A stretch of DNA of 64,000 bases from Paracoccus aerius (GTDB lineage: Bacteria > Pseudomonadota > Alphaproteobacteria > Rhodobacterales > Rhodobacteraceae). The DNA lies in assembly GCF_014656455.1 (NCBI RefSeq), contig NZ_BNCL01000004.1:124001-188000 (forward strand), given 5' to 3'. The translations under genes were made by a program, and so were the position numbers. This document shows positions 14,564-23,994 of the stretch, one piece after another. The notes beneath the pieces were generated by a model. That model did no database searches. It was not told where the DNA came from and was given only the letters and a program-made list of their open reading frames with translations. Positions within the stretch are counted from its first letter, which is position 1; each line of letters starts with the position of its first letter.

Positions 14564-15546
14564 TGGCTGCGCCGAACCTGCTGATCGTGGCCCAGGCCGG
14601 GCCGCTGGAGTTCCAGGCGATCATCTTCGCCGCCAGCCTGCGCCATGCCGCGCCCGATTTCGCCGGGCGCCTGATCGTGGCCGAGCCGCAGCCGGACGGG
14701 GCCTGGGCCGGGCATGACACCCGCATCCCCGACGACACCCGCGCCCTGCTGGAATCGCTTGGGGCCGAGATCGCGCCTTTTACCGCCCGCCATTTCGGCG
14801 CGGCCTATCCCTATGGCAACAAGATCGAGGCGCTGTCGGTCCTGCCCCAGGACCAGCCCTTCGCCTTCTTCGACACGGACACGCTGATCCTGGGTCCGCT
14901 GGACCAGGTGCCCTTTGACAGCGCCCTGCCCGCGGCCTCGATGCGGCGCGAAGGGACATGGCCCGAACCGCCGCTCTACGGCCCAGGCTACGGGGCGATC
15001 TGGAAGTCGCTTTACGACCGCTTCGGGCTGGACTTCGCATCCTCGCTTGACCTGTCCCAGCCCGACGAGCATTGGGAACGTTACCTGTATTTCAACGCGG
15101 GCTGGTTCTTCGGGCCCGACCCGGCGGTCTTCCGGCAACGCTTTCTCGACTGGGCCTTGTCGGTGCGCCGCGACCCGCCCGACGAACTGGCCTGCCAAAG
15201 CCTGGACCCCTGGCTGGACCAGGTGATCCTGCCCCTGGTGATCCACAGCCTTGGCGGCGGGCGCCCCGGCCCCGGCCTTGCGGGTCTTGATGGCGCCGTC
15301 ACCTGCCATTACCGCAACCTGCCGCTGCTCTACGCCCGCGAATCCGACCGGGTGCTGGAGGTGCTGGAGGCTGCGACCGCCCCGAACCGCATCAAGAGGC
15401 GGCTGAAGGACTGGGCTCCGGCAAAGAAGCTGATCTACCAGGGCAAGGGCCGCCAGAAGGTCCGCCCCCTGTTCGCCGACGGGCTGCCACCCAAGGAAAA
15501 GCCGATCCGGCAGACGCTGAGGAAGAACGGCTGGTGGTGGGACTAA
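14563..15546 (+). CDS. Putative nucleotide-diphospho-sugar transferase (GT-A-like), uncharacterised
   Basis: Protein of 327 residues that I cannot assign to a named family with certainty. An N-terminal LLIVAQAGPLEFQAIIFAASL resembles the first strand and helix of GT-A glycosyltransferases. FFDTDTLILG at about 102-111 gives a DxD metal/nucleotide-binding motif, followed by FNAGWFFGP and a basic C-terminal tail. There is no signal peptide or membrane segment. It overlaps the arsC-like stop (TGATG) and converges on the OsmC gene with a 4-nt stop overlap. A role in surface glycan synthesis is a guess. Confidence 0.65.
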   Translation: MAAPNLLIVAQAGPLEFQAIIFAASLRHAAPDFAGRLIVAEPQPDGAWAGHDTRIPDDTRALLESLGAEIAPFTARHFGAAYPYGNKIEALSVLPQDQPFAFFDTDTLILGPLDQVPFDSALPAASMRREGTWPEPPLYGPGYGAIWKSLYDRFGLDFASSLDLSQPDEHWERYLYFNAGWFFGPDPAVFRQRFLDWALSVRRDPPDELACQSLDPWLDQVILPLVIHSLGGGRPGPGLAGLDGAVTCHYRNLPLLYARESDRVLEVLEAATAPNRIKRRLKDWAPAKKLIYQGKGRQKVRPLFADGLPPKEKPIRQTLRKNGWWWD

Positions 15547-15950
15547 ACCCCCTGCCCCACTGACACCGGGATCCCGCGCGGCAGGGAACAGCCGACCATC
15601 GAGCTTTCCCGGGCCTCGTCTATCAGGGGGCCCGGGTCGGAGCCATCCTCCAGCGTGCAGCGAACCGCCAAGTCCGCCCCCGTCGCGATCAGCGGATCGC
15701 CCTCCAACGACAGATCCACCCTGACCGCCAGTGACGCGATGCCCAGGCCGCGCCGATGCGCGATATAGCGCAGGTCGTTGCAGAAGCAGCCGCCGATCGC
15801 CAGGGCCAGCAGTTGCGCCCCGTTGAAGCCCAGGCCCATGCCCCCGGCCTTGCCTTCGGGCCGGTCAACGATGATGCAATGACTGCCCGCCCGGCCAGTG
15901 GCCGCCTCGGTTCCCGGCAGGTTCGTCAGGCTGACGCTGGCGACGGGCAA
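15543..15950 (-). CDS. OsmC/Ohr-family peroxiredoxin-like protein
   Basis: Protein of 135 residues of the OsmC superfamily, which reduces organic hydroperoxides through two cysteines. One conserved Cys sits in LALAIGGCFCNDLRYIA and the second in ESSMVGCSLPRGIPV. The length and the swapped-dimer pattern fit a general OsmC member rather than a canonical Ohr. The substrate is not predictable. Its stop shares 4 nt with the stop of the convergent glycosyltransferase-like gene. No operator for an OhrR-like regulator is apparent upstream. Confidence 0.85.
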   Translation of the reverse strand: MPVASVSLTNLPGTEAATGRAGSHCIIVDRPEGKAGGMGLGFNGAQLLALAIGGCFCNDLRYIAHRRGLGIASLAVRVDLSLEGDPLIATGADLAVRCTLEDGSDPGPLIDEARESSMVGCSLPRGIPVSVGQGV

Positions 15951-16009
15951 GACGCCCCCCTTCGCTTGATCCCGGCCTCAGCCTAGCACGAAGGGGGGCC
16001 GCTGTCGCG

Positions 16010-17047
16010 TCAGTCCTCGCCAGCGTCCTCGGTCGATCCGCGCCAGATGTTGACGTCGCCGCCCGCCGACAGGTCGTCGATGCGGGCAAGTTCCTCGGCG
16101 GAGAAATCCAGCCGTTCCAATGCACCGACGCAATCCGCCACCTGCGACGCGCGCGAGGCGCCGATCAGCGCGCTTGTCACGCGGCCGTCGCGCAGGGTCC
16201 AGGCCACGGCCATCTGCGCCAGCGTCTGCCCCCGTCCGGCGGCCATGTCGTTCAACCCGTTCAGGCGCCCGATCAGCGTGTCGGTCAGCCAGTCCTTTGC
16301 CAGCGACTTGCCCTGCGCCGCGCGGCTGTCGGCGGGAATGCCCTTCAAGTACTTGCCGGTCAGCATCCCTTGGGCCAGCGGCGTGAAGACGATGCTGCCT
16401 GTCCCCTCGTCCTCAAGTGTGTCCAGCAGGTTGTCATGTTCGATCCAGCGGTTCAGCATGTTGTAGCTGGGCTGGTGGATCAGGCATGGCGTGCCCAGGT
16501 CGCGCAGGATCGCCACGGCTTCCCGTGTGCGGGCGCTGTTGTAGCTGCTGATGCCGACATAAAGCGCGCGGCCCGAGCGGACAATGTAATCCAGGGCGCC
16601 CATCGTTTCTTCCAGCGGCGTGTCGGGGTCGAAACGGTGGGAATAGAAGATATCGACATGATCCAGGCCCAACCGCTTCAGCGACTGGTCGCAGGACTGG
16701 ATCAGGTATTTGCGGCTGCCAAATTCGCCATAAGGCCCCGGCCACATCCGCCAGCCCGCCTTGCTGCTGATGACCAACTCGTCCCGGAGACCCGCGAAAT
16801 CCGTCCGCAGGATCTCGCCAAAGGCTTCCTCGGCGCTGCCAGGGGGCGGGCCATAGTTGTTGGCCAGGTCGAAATGGTTGATCCCCAGGTCAAAGGCCGT
16901 GCGGCAGATGTCACGCTTGGTCTCGTGCGGGGTGTCGTGGCCGAAGTTGTGCCAAAGGCCCAGGCTGATCGCGGGCAGCATCAGGCCGGACCTGCCGCAG
17001 CGGCGATATTGCATCCGGTCGTAACGATCTGGGTTCGGCATATACAT
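16010..17047 (-). CDS. Aldo/keto reductase (YghZ/Gpr-like)
   Basis: NADPH-dependent carbonyl reductase of 345 residues. FDLANNYGPPPGSAEEAFG gives the catalytic Asp and Tyr, ISSKAGWRMWPGPYGEFG the Lys, and DIFYSHRFDPDTPLEETM the His. These features and length match E. coli YghZ (L-glyceraldehyde 3-phosphate reductase), which detoxifies methylglyoxal and related aldehydes. It is probably monocistronic: 56 nt separate it from DUF3253 upstream and 59 nt from OsmC downstream. The physiological substrate is inferred from similarity. Confidence 0.9.
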   Translation of the reverse strand: MYMPNPDRYDRMQYRRCGRSGLMLPAISLGLWHNFGHDTPHETKRDICRTAFDLGINHFDLANNYGPPPGSAEEAFGEILRTDFAGLRDELVISSKAGWRMWPGPYGEFGSRKYLIQSCDQSLKRLGLDHVDIFYSHRFDPDTPLEETMGALDYIVRSGRALYVGISSYNSARTREAVAILRDLGTPCLIHQPSYNMLNRWIEHDNLLDTLEDEGTGSIVFTPLAQGMLTGKYLKGIPADSRAAQGKSLAKDWLTDTLIGRLNGLNDMAAGRGQTLAQMAVAWTLRDGRVTSALIGASRASQVADCVGALERLDFSAEELARIDDLSAGGDVNIWRGSTEDAGED

Positions 17048-17103
17048 CGGGGACCTGCTGGTTGCTCACGCGCGGCGCAGGATGGTGCCGTGCCGGTGCC
17101 GCG

Positions 17104-17346
17104 TCAAGCAGGCGGCCCAAGGCGGACAGGACCACGAAGATCCGGCCCGGCGACCACCTTGCCGCCCTGCGTGATGCCGATCCTACCCTCGGCCTGAAGG
17201 CCCAGGGCCTCGGCCCGGATCGCTGGCATCAGCGGGCGCCAGTCGGCGGCAAGGTCGCGGGCGATCTCGCTGGGGCAGCAGGTGGTGCCGGGGCGCAGCC
17301 CGGCAACCCGCGCAAGGATGGCCCTGCGCAGGTCCGGGTCCGTCAT
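17104..17346 (-). CDS. DUF3253 small protein downstream of ileS
   Basis: 80-residue protein with a winged-helix-like pattern: LRRAILARVAGLRPGTTCCPSEIARDL, then a WRPLMPAIRAEALGLQAEGRI helix-turn region and GKVV. This matches DUF3253, a family of unknown function with a helix-turn-helix-like fold. The ATG overlaps the ileS stop (ATGA), so it is likely translated by coupling. No DNA-binding role has been shown to my knowledge. Confidence 0.8.
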   Translation of the reverse strand: MTDPDLRRAILARVAGLRPGTTCCPSEIARDLAADWRPLMPAIRAEALGLQAEGRIGITQGGKVVAGPDLRGPVRLGPPA

Positions 17347-20267
17347 CCCAGCACGTCATTGCAACGGGCGCAAATGCCCGGATGCTTGTGGGTGCCGACA
17401 TCGGGCAGGATCTTCCAGCACCGCTGGCACTTCTCGCCATCGGCCACCTCGAAGACCACACCGATGCCGGGGGTCTCGGCCATGCGGAAGGCTTCCGCCG
17501 GGGCCGGGTCGGCGGTCAGCGCCAGGTCCGAGGTGATGCAGACATCCGCAAAGTCCACGGATTTCAGCGCGGCCAGCATGTCGCGGTCATCGACATGGAC
17601 CACGGGCGCGGCCTCCAGGCTGGCGCCGATGGTCTTGTCAGTCCGCTTCACCTCGAGCGCCGCCGTCACGACGCGGCGGGCGCGGCGGACGTGGTCCCAT
17701 TTCAGCGCCAGCGGCTCGTTCAGCCAATCGGCGGGGGTCGCCGGGAAGTCCTGCAGATGCACGCTGTCGTCATAGGAGGGGAAGCGCGACAGCCACACAT
17801 CCTCGGTCGTGAAGGGCAGGATCGGGGCCAGCCAGGTCACCAGCCGGTGGAACAGGATGTCCAGCACCGTCCGCGCGGCCCGGCGACGCGGATCCGTCGC
17901 GGCGTCGCAGTAAAGCGCGTCCTTGCGGATGTCGAAATAGAAGGCCGACAAATCCACGGTGCAGAACTGGAACAGCGTCTGGAACACGCCCTGGAAGTCG
18001 AACTGGTCATAGCCCTTGCGGACCGCGTGATCCAGTTGCGCGAGGCGATGCAGCACCCATTGTTCCAGTTCCGGCATCTGCGCGGGGTCCACCTTTTCGG
18101 CATCCGTGAACCCGTCCAAGGCGCCCAGCAGGAAGCGCAGCGTGTTGCGCAGCCGACGATAGCTGTCGGCGGTGCCCTTCAGGATTTCCGGCCCGATCCG
18201 CTGGTCGGCGGTGTAATCTGCCTGCGCCACCCACAGGCGCAGGATGTCGGCGCCGTATTGCTCGATCACCTTGGCGGGGACGATGGTGTTGCCCAGCGAC
18301 TTGGACATCTTCATGCCCTTCTCGTCGAGCGTGAAGCCGTGGGTGACAACATTGCGATAGGGCGCGCGGCCCTTGGTCGCGCAGCCCTGCAACAGGGAGG
18401 ACTGGAACCAGCCGCGATGCTGGTCGGTGCCTTCAAGGTACACGTCGGCGATCCCGTCCGGCGCCCCATCCGCCCGGTCGCGCAGCACGAAGGCATGGGT
18501 CGAGCCCGAGTCGAACCACACGTCCAGCACGTCCATGACCTGGTCGTAATCGTCGGGGTTCACCACGCCGTCCAGCATCCGCGCCTTGAAGCCGTCGCGA
18601 TACCAGACATCGGCGCCATCGGATTCGAAGGCGGCGATGATGCGGTCGTTCACCCGCTGGTCGCGCAGCAGGAAGTCGTCGTCGGTGGGCTTGGCGCCGC
18701 GACGCACGAAGCAGGTCAGCGGCACGCCCCAGGCCCGCTGGCGCGACAGCACCCAGTCCGGCCGGTTCTCCACCATCGAATGGATCCGGTTGCGCCCCGT
18801 CTGCGGCCACCATTTCACCAGCTTGTCGATGCTGGTCAGCGCGCGGGTGCGGATCGTCTGGCCGTATTCGTTCATGCCGTCGGTCAGCGGCTTGTCGATG
18901 GCCGCGAACCACTGCGGCGTGTTGCGATAGATCAGCGGCGCCTTGGATCGCCAGCTGTGCGGATAGGAGTGCTTGATCTTGCCCTTGGCCAGCAGCGCAC
19001 CCGCATAGGCCAGCTGCTTGATGACGCTGACATTGGCGGGGCCGTCCTTGCCGTCAGCATCGATGATCGCCTGCCCGCCGAACAGCGGCAGATCCTTGCG
19101 ATAGCTGCCGTCGGGTTCGACGTTGTAGGTCATCGGCAGCCTGAAGCGCAGGCCCAGCTGATAGTCGTCGTCGCCGTGGCTGGGCGCGGTGTGGACAAAA
19201 CCCGTGCCCGCGTCGTCGGTGACGTGATCGCCCGGCAGCAGGGGGACGTCATAGTCCCATTCGCCATTGCCGCCCTCGACGCCGCGCAGGGGATGCGACA
19301 GCAGCACACCCTCGAGCTCCGCCGCGGGGACATCGGCCACGCGTTGCCACTCCTCAACCTTCGCAGCCTTCATCACGCTTTCAGCCAAGGCATCGGCCAG
19401 CACCAGCAGCTCACCCGCTTGCGCGGTCGCGGTCTCGGCCACCGTCCCGACCCGATACAGGCCATAAGCGATCCCCGGATTGAACGCGACGGCCCGGTTC
19501 TGCGGGATCGTCCAGGGCGTCGTCGTCCAGATGACCACGCTTGCAGGCTTCTTCGTTGCCCAAATACCCTGCGACGATTCCACGCCAAACCGCACCCAGA
19601 TCGTGTGGCTGGTGTGGTCCTTGTATTCGACCTCGGCCTCGGCGAGCGCCGTCTTTTCCACCGGCGACCACATCACGGGCTTGGACCCCTGATACAGCGC
19701 GCCGTTCATCACCAGCTTCATGAACTCGGCCGCGATCACCGCCTCGGCGTGGAAGTCCATCGTCAGATAGGGATTGTCCCACTTGCCGGTGATGCCAAGG
19801 CGCTTGAACTCCTGCCGCTGGATGTCGATCCATTCGTCGGCGAAGCGGCGGCATTCCTGGCGGAACTCGACCACGTCCACGGCATCCTTGTCGCGGCCTT
19901 CGGCGCGGTATTTCTCCTCGATCTTCCATTCGATCGGCAGGCCGTGGCAATCCCAGCCGGGGACATAGCGCGCATCGCGGCCCATCATCTGGTGGCTGCG
20001 CACGATGATGTCCTTGATGGTCTTGTTCAGCGCGTGGCCGATATGCAGGTGTCCGTTCGCATAGGGAGGGCCGTCGTGCAGAATGAAGGGCGCCCGGCCT
20101 TCGCTGCGTTCGCGCAGGCGGTCATAGATGCCGATGCGGTCCCAGCGGGCCAGCCATTCGGGCTCGCGCTGCGGCAGTCCCGCGCGCATCGGAAACTCGG
20201 TCTGCGGCAGGAAAACGGTGTCGCGGTAGTCGGGGGCATCGGTCGTAACGGTGGTATCGGCGGCCAT
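17343..20267 (-). CDS. ileS: Isoleucyl-tRNA synthetase
   Basis: Class Ia aminoacyl-tRNA synthetase, about 974 residues. The HIGH motif is in NGHLHIGHALNKTI, the editing domain follows (TPWTIPQNRAV), and the KMSKS loop is in EKGMKMSKSLGNT. The C-terminal zinc site is CQRCWKIL...CARC, typical of the bacterial (mupirocin-sensitive) type. I set the start at 20267 because AAGGA lies 7 nt upstream; an in-frame ATG at 20288 would add MPSKDAP but has no ribosome site. It is divergent from a membrane-protein gene and is followed by DUF3253. Confidence 0.95.
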   Translation of the reverse strand: MAADTTVTTDAPDYRDTVFLPQTEFPMRAGLPQREPEWLARWDRIGIYDRLRERSEGRAPFILHDGPPYANGHLHIGHALNKTIKDIIVRSHQMMGRDARYVPGWDCHGLPIEWKIEEKYRAEGRDKDAVDVVEFRQECRRFADEWIDIQRQEFKRLGITGKWDNPYLTMDFHAEAVIAAEFMKLVMNGALYQGSKPVMWSPVEKTALAEAEVEYKDHTSHTIWVRFGVESSQGIWATKKPASVVIWTTTPWTIPQNRAVAFNPGIAYGLYRVGTVAETATAQAGELLVLADALAESVMKAAKVEEWQRVADVPAAELEGVLLSHPLRGVEGGNGEWDYDVPLLPGDHVTDDAGTGFVHTAPSHGDDDYQLGLRFRLPMTYNVEPDGSYRKDLPLFGGQAIIDADGKDGPANVSVIKQLAYAGALLAKGKIKHSYPHSWRSKAPLIYRNTPQWFAAIDKPLTDGMNEYGQTIRTRALTSIDKLVKWWPQTGRNRIHSMVENRPDWVLSRQRAWGVPLTCFVRRGAKPTDDDFLLRDQRVNDRIIAAFESDGADVWYRDGFKARMLDGVVNPDDYDQVMDVLDVWFDSGSTHAFVLRDRADGAPDGIADVYLEGTDQHRGWFQSSLLQGCATKGRAPYRNVVTHGFTLDEKGMKMSKSLGNTIVPAKVIEQYGADILRLWVAQADYTADQRIGPEILKGTADSYRRLRNTLRFLLGALDGFTDAEKVDPAQMPELEQWVLHRLAQLDHAVRKGYDQFDFQGVFQTLFQFCTVDLSAFYFDIRKDALYCDAATDPRRRAARTVLDILFHRLVTWLAPILPFTTEDVWLSRFPSYDDSVHLQDFPATPADWLNEPLALKWDHVRRARRVVTAALEVKRTDKTIGASLEAAPVVHVDDRDMLAALKSVDFADVCITSDLALTADPAPAEAFRMAETPGIGVVFEVADGEKCQRCWKILPDVGTHKHPGICARCNDVLG

Positions 20268-20411
20268 CGGGGCATCCTTGGAAGGCATGAGAGGCGGTCG
20301 GGGGTTCGGACAAGCGGCGACCCGGCGGCGCGAAACCTCACGCCACCGGGTTGCTAATTCGGGATCCGAACGCCAGAAATTCCATGCCGACCTCTATAGA
20401 AAGCCGCCCGC

Positions 20412-21236
20412 GTGCCCGCAACCCTGACCGACGATGCCATGGCCCGCCGCCGCGCCGCCGTGTCGCGCTTTGTCCGCGACCGGTACGGGCTTCGCGGCAC
20501 CCTGCGCCTGCACCGCGCGGCGCTTGGGTGGGACCTGCTGCGCGCGCCGGTCAATGTGATGCTGTCGCCGGTCTTTATTCTAACGCGGCTGGTGGGCTGG
20601 GCGCTGCCCCGGCTGGGCCTACGCCGCGCGGGCGCCTGGCTTTCGGCGCGGCGGGTGTTCCTGCCTTCGGACATGGGCCGGGTGATCCAGGCCGACCTGG
20701 AGGCCCTGGTGGCGGACCTTGACGCGCAGGGCATTGGCCCCGGTGCCCCGCCCGCCATCACCCGCCAGGCCGCCGCCACCCTGGCCGAGACCCGCAACGC
20801 CGTGTCCGAGATCACGACCTCGGTCATCGTGCTGGCCTCGGGGTGGCTTCTGTTCAACCGCGCCACACCCGGCGTGATCTCGCTGGCAGGCCCGCTGGCC
20901 GAGATGCGCGCCCATTCGACCGCCGTCGGCGATTTCCTTCTGGGAGACCAGTTGGGCCGCGCCTGGTACTGGGCCTTCCCGGTCGAGCTTTCGCCGTGGG
21001 AAGTGATCGTGACGGGCCTGGCGCTGGCGGTGATCGGATCGCTGGTCACGACCTTCGCGGGGCTGGTCGCCGATCCGCTGCAGGTCGCGACCGGCACGCA
21101 TCGCCGCCGGATCCTGCGCCTGCTGGACCGGCTGGACCGCGCCCAGCCGGGACCGGGTCTTGAACGCGAACACCTGCTGGCGCGGGCGGGCGATCTGTCG
21201 GACGCCGCGCTGATGATCTGGCGGAACCTGCGCTAG
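20412..21236 (+). CDS. Uncharacterised membrane protein
   Basis: Protein of 274 residues with no function that I recognise. A basic N-terminus (about 1-40) is followed by a hydrophobic stretch at about 47-70, a long helix-rich middle, and two likely membrane helices ([14 protein letters not shown] at about 137-150; [22 protein letters not shown] at about 198-219). The C-terminal tail is polar and Arg/Leu-rich. The start is a GTG at 20412 or an ATG at 20439; neither has a strong ribosome site. It diverges from ileS, and its TAG stop is shared with the queF stop (CTAG). Confidence 0.72.
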   Translation: MPATLTDDAMARRRAAVSRFVRDRYGLRGTLRLHRAALGWDLLRAPVNVMLSPVFILTRLVGWALPRLGLRRAGAWLSARRVFLPSDMGRVIQADLEALVADLDAQGIGPGAPPAITRQAAATLAETRNAVSEITTSVIVLASGWLLFNRATPGVISLAGPLAEMRAHSTAVGDFLLGDQLGRAWYWAFPVELSPWEVIVTGLALAVIGSLVTTFAGLVADPLQVATGTHRRRILRLLDRLDRAQPGPGLEREHLLARAGDLSDAALMIWRNLR

Positions 21237-21694
21237 CCGCGTCCGCGATAGCCCGCGACACCCTGGTCGGGCAGCCACAGCCCGGCAGGCGCCGCGCCCG
21301 TCTGCCAAAAGACGTCGATGGGCATCCCGCCGCGTGGATACCAATACCCGCCGATCCGCAGCCATTGCGGCGCGATGGCGTCCACCAGCCGCTTGCCGAT
21401 GCCGACGGTGCAATCCTCGTGAAAGGCCCCGTGGTTGCGGAAGCTGCCCAGGTAAAGCTTCAGCGACTTTGATTCGACCAGCCAGTCGCCGGGGACATAG
21501 TCGATCACCAGATGCGCGAAATCCGGCTGGCCGGTGATCGGGCAAAGGCTGGTGAACTCGGGCTGGGTGAAGCGGACGGCATAGACCTCGCCAGCCTGCG
21601 GGTTCGGCACGCGTTCCAGCACCGCCTGTTCGGGATCGGCGGGCAGGTCGGTCTTGGCGCCAAGCTGGGTCAGGGCGTCGGTGTAATGGGTCAT
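21233..21694 (-). CDS. queF: NADPH-dependent 7-cyano-7-deazaguanine (preQ0) reductase
   Basis: Reduces preQ0 nitrile to preQ1 in queuosine biosynthesis. At 153 residues it is the short, YkvM-type unimodular QueF. The catalytic Cys is in [13 protein letters not shown], and [21 protein letters not shown] contains the QueF signature with the NADPH-binding E(S/L)K(S/A)hK(L/Y) motif. GGAAATCC-type sequence upstream of ATG 21694 is a weak ribosome site, and no better start exists. Other queuosine genes are not in this window. Confidence 0.93.
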   Translation of the reverse strand: MTHYTDALTQLGAKTDLPADPEQAVLERVPNPQAGEVYAVRFTQPEFTSLCPITGQPDFAHLVIDYVPGDWLVESKSLKLYLGSFRNHGAFHEDCTVGIGKRLVDAIAPQWLRIGGYWYPRGGMPIDVFWQTGAAPAGLWLPDQGVAGYRGRG

Positions 21695-21812
21695 GGGAAA
21701 TCCTTCCGGGCTGGCGCGCGGCGATAGCAGCACCGGCCCCATGCGTCAAACCGCGCCTTGCGCCGGAGCCGCCCGCAGGCCACATGACGGATCAACCAAC
21801 GGACCCGCCACC

Positions 21813-22214
21813 ATGATCCCGCCCCGCTTCGACGTCACCCCCGACCAGATCGACCGCGTCGTTGCCGTCTTCTACGGCGCCATCCGCCGGCACGAGGTGC
21901 TGGGCCCGGTCTTTGCAGGCCACGTCACCGACTGGCCCGCGCATGAGGCAAAGATCGCCGCCTTCTGGCGCAACGCGATCCTTTACGAACGCAGCTATGA
22001 CGGCAATCCGATGCGCGTCCACGTGCAGGCGGGCGACGTGCGGGCCGATCACTTCCCGATCTGGCTGGCGCTCTTCGACGAAACCCTGCGCCGCACCTTG
22101 CCGCCTGATCCGGCGCGGGCCTGGTCGGCCCTGGCTCACCGGATCGGCGCCGGTTTGCGCATGGGGGTCGAGGCTACCCGCATCCGCCGCGACGCACCGC
22201 CCGTCCTGCGCTAG
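21813..22214 (+). CDS. Group III truncated hemoglobin
   Basis: Heme protein of 133 residues. VVAVFYGAIRRHEVLGPVF is the A/B helix region, AFWRNAILYERSYDGNPMRVHV is the E-helix region typical of group III, and HFPIWLALFDETL contains the proximal His on helix F. Proteins of this group are linked to protection from nitric oxide or to microaerobic metabolism, but the function is not established. It lies between queF (divergent) and a TRIC-family gene with which it shares a CTAG stop overlap. Confidence 0.88.
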   Translation: MIPPRFDVTPDQIDRVVAVFYGAIRRHEVLGPVFAGHVTDWPAHEAKIAAFWRNAILYERSYDGNPMRVHVQAGDVRADHFPIWLALFDETLRRTLPPDPARAWSALAHRIGAGLRMGVEATRIRRDAPPVLR

Positions 22215-22858
22215 CGGTTGTTCTTGTCGGCCCGGGGCGGACGCGCGCGATAGGTCGGCAGGCTCCACCCCAGCAGCAGGCTGCCTGCGCGCAAGGCCAT
22301 GACCACCAGACCGCAGAAGATCAGCGCCACGGGCCGGGGCATCCCCACCCCGATCAGCACCACGGCCGCGACTGCCCCGCCGAAGGCCGCGGTGACATAC
22401 AACTCGCCCTGCTTCAGCACCATCGGCAGTTCGTTGCCCACCACGTCGCGGATCAGCCCGCCGAAGGTGCCGGTGACCACGCCCATCGCCACGACGACCA
22501 CCGGACTGACCCCCGCCTGCAGCGCGATCCCCGCGCCTGCCGGCACGGCCACCGACAGGGCAAAGGCGTCCAGCCAGACGATCAGGCGATAGCGGCTTTC
22601 GAACAGATGCGCAGTAAAGAACACCAGCACGGCGGCGCCCGAGGTCAGCAGGATCAGTTCCGGCTGCCCCACCCAGAAGATCGCGTCGCGGTTCAGGATC
22701 AGGTCGCGCACGGTGCCCCCGCCAATCCCGGTCAAGGTGGCGAAGAAGATGAAGCCCACCAGATCCAACTGCGCCCGGCTGGCCACCAGGGCGCCCGTCA
22801 GCGCAAAGACCAGCACCGCCGCATAATCCAGCAGCGGAACCAGCAGGCCAGGCGTCAC
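22211..22858 (-). CDS. TRIC-family/YadS (UPF0126) inner-membrane channel protein
   Basis: Integral membrane protein of 215 residues with about seven hydrophobic helices in two repeats. Each repeat carries the family glycine-rich signature: [20 protein letters not shown] in the first and [17 protein letters not shown] in the second. The family is related to trimeric intracellular cation channels; in bacteria it was long annotated UPF0126 and its substrate is uncertain. It is downstream of rnhA in the same operon with an ATGA overlap. The short polar C-terminus ([10 protein letters not shown]) is probably cytoplasmic. Confidence 0.87.
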   Translation of the reverse strand: MTPGLLVPLLDYAAVLVFALTGALVASRAQLDLVGFIFFATLTGIGGGTVRDLILNRDAIFWVGQPELILLTSGAAVLVFFTAHLFESRYRLIVWLDAFALSVAVPAGAGIALQAGVSPVVVVAMGVVTGTFGGLIRDVVGNELPMVLKQGELYVTAAFGGAVAAVVLIGVGMPRPVALIFCGLVVMALRAGSLLLGWSLPTYRARPPRADKNNR

Positions 22859-23322
22859 CCCGCCACCTTCGCGGGCTTGAAGGGCGCCATGCCGCCCCGC
22901 GCCAGTTCATCGGCCCGTTCGTTTTCGGGATGGCCTGCATGGCCCTTGATCCAGGCCCAGGTGACGGTGTGGCGGCGCTGCGCCTCGTCCAGGCGCTGCC
23001 ACAGTTCGGCGTTCTTGACGGGCTTGCGGTCGGCGGTCTTCCAGCCGTTGCGCTTCCAGCCGTGGATCCACTGGGTCACGCCGTTCTTCACATAGGCGCT
23101 GTCAGTGGTGATGGTGATCGCCGACGGCCGCGACAGCGCCTCGAGCGCGGAAATCGCCGCCATCAACTCCATCCGGTTATTGGTGGTCAGCGCCTCGCCC
23201 CCGGCAAGCTCGCGTTCCTTGACGATCCTGCCGCCATCCATGGCGCGCATCAGAACGCCCCAGCCTCCGGGGCCGGGATTGCCGCTGCAGGCGCCGTCGG
23301 TCCAGGCGAAAAGCTCAGCCAT
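22855..23322 (-). CDS. rnhA: Ribonuclease HI
   Basis: Cleaves RNA in RNA/DNA hybrids. The 155-residue chain has the DEDD metal-binding set: Asp in [12 protein letters not shown], Glu in [10 protein letters not shown], Asp in [10 protein letters not shown], and the final Asp in ENERADELA preceded by the KGHAGH loop. The ATG overlaps the end of the upstream GST gene by 8 nt (ATGGCTGA), and the stop overlaps the TRIC gene. An in-frame ATG 12 nt upstream would add four residues that do not fit the family start. Confidence 0.95.
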   Translation of the reverse strand: MAELFAWTDGACSGNPGPGGWGVLMRAMDGGRIVKERELAGGEALTTNNRMELMAAISALEALSRPSAITITTDSAYVKNGVTQWIHGWKRNGWKTADRKPVKNAELWQRLDEAQRRHTVTWAWIKGHAGHPENERADELARGGMAPFKPAKVAG

Positions 23323-23920
23323 CCAGCCCCACATATCCCGGAAGCGCCGCCACGCGGGCCAGCCAGGCGTTCACGGCGGGAAAGCGCGCCATCTCGAACC
23401 CGCCCCGCTCGTCTGCGGTATGGGTATAGGCGTAAAGGCAGACATCGGCCAAAGTCGCCCCGTCGCCCACCAGCCATTCGCGTCCCGTCAGCCGGTCCTC
23501 CATGACCTGCAACAGGGCATGGCCGCTGTCCAGCAACGCCGCCAGCCGATCGGGCGTCGCCTGCGCCCGCCGATGAGGATAGGTCAGCAGCGCGGCCCGA
23601 ACAGCGATCAACCCTTCATGCTGGTTCTGTTCCCAGAACATCCAGGACAGCATCTCGGCCCGTGCGAAGGGATCGGCAGGCACAAAGCCCGTCCCCTCGC
23701 CCAGCCAGCACAGGATCGCATTCGACTCGGGCAGCAGCCGCCCGTCGTCCAGTTCCAGCACCGGGGCCTTGCCAAAGGGCAACCGGCCACTGGCCTTGGC
23801 CCCCTCCAGGGCCTCGGTCAGATATTCGACGTCGGTGGTCTCGATCGCCCGACCCAGCAGCGCCAGCAGCAGCCGCACCTTGTAGCTGTTGCCCGACGAG
23901 GGCATCGAATAAAGCCGCAT
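23315..23920 (-). CDS. Glutathione S-transferase family protein
   Basis: 201-residue GST. The N-terminal thioredoxin-like domain begins [19 protein letters not shown] with a Ser at the glutathione-activating position, then [21 protein letters not shown] with the cis-Pro and the ES glutathione contact. An all-helical C-terminal domain has [19 protein letters not shown]. The substrate is unknown. Two adjacent ATG codons exist; I chose the second (23920) because it lies 5 nt from AGAAGG. That ribosome site belongs to a dispersed repeat element. It is coupled to rnhA. Confidence 0.87.
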   Translation of the reverse strand: MRLYSMPSSGNSYKVRLLLALLGRAIETTDVEYLTEALEGAKASGRLPFGKAPVLELDDGRLLPESNAILCWLGEGTGFVPADPFARAEMLSWMFWEQNQHEGLIAVRAALLTYPHRRAQATPDRLAALLDSGHALLQVMEDRLTGREWLVGDGATLADVCLYAYTHTADERGGFEMARFPAVNAWLARVAALPGYVGLDG

Positions 23921-23924
23921 CATG

Positions 23925-23986
23925 CCTTCTTCTTCACGCAAATATCCTCGGGGGGTCGGGGGGGGTCCAGGGGGCGAAGCGCCCCC
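23925..23986 (-). repeat. Dispersed Rhodobacteraceae intergenic element, copy A
   Basis: On the minus strand a GGGGGCG/CGCCCCC hairpin (23970-23976 with 23980-23986) lies just after the ispH stop. It is followed by a C-rich stretch and the core GAGGATATTTGCGTGAAGAAGAAGG (given in two parts: GAGGATATTT and GTGAAGAAGAAGG). The core ends in the GST ribosome site. Copy B at 48149 has the same layout and nearly the same core. Confidence 0.75.
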
Positions 23987-23994
23987 GGCGGGCG

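Noticed and set aside
17382-20357. A 991-codon plus-strand open frame opposite ileS
   Set aside because: It mirrors ileS exactly, lacks any recognisable domain and results from third-position G+C bias.
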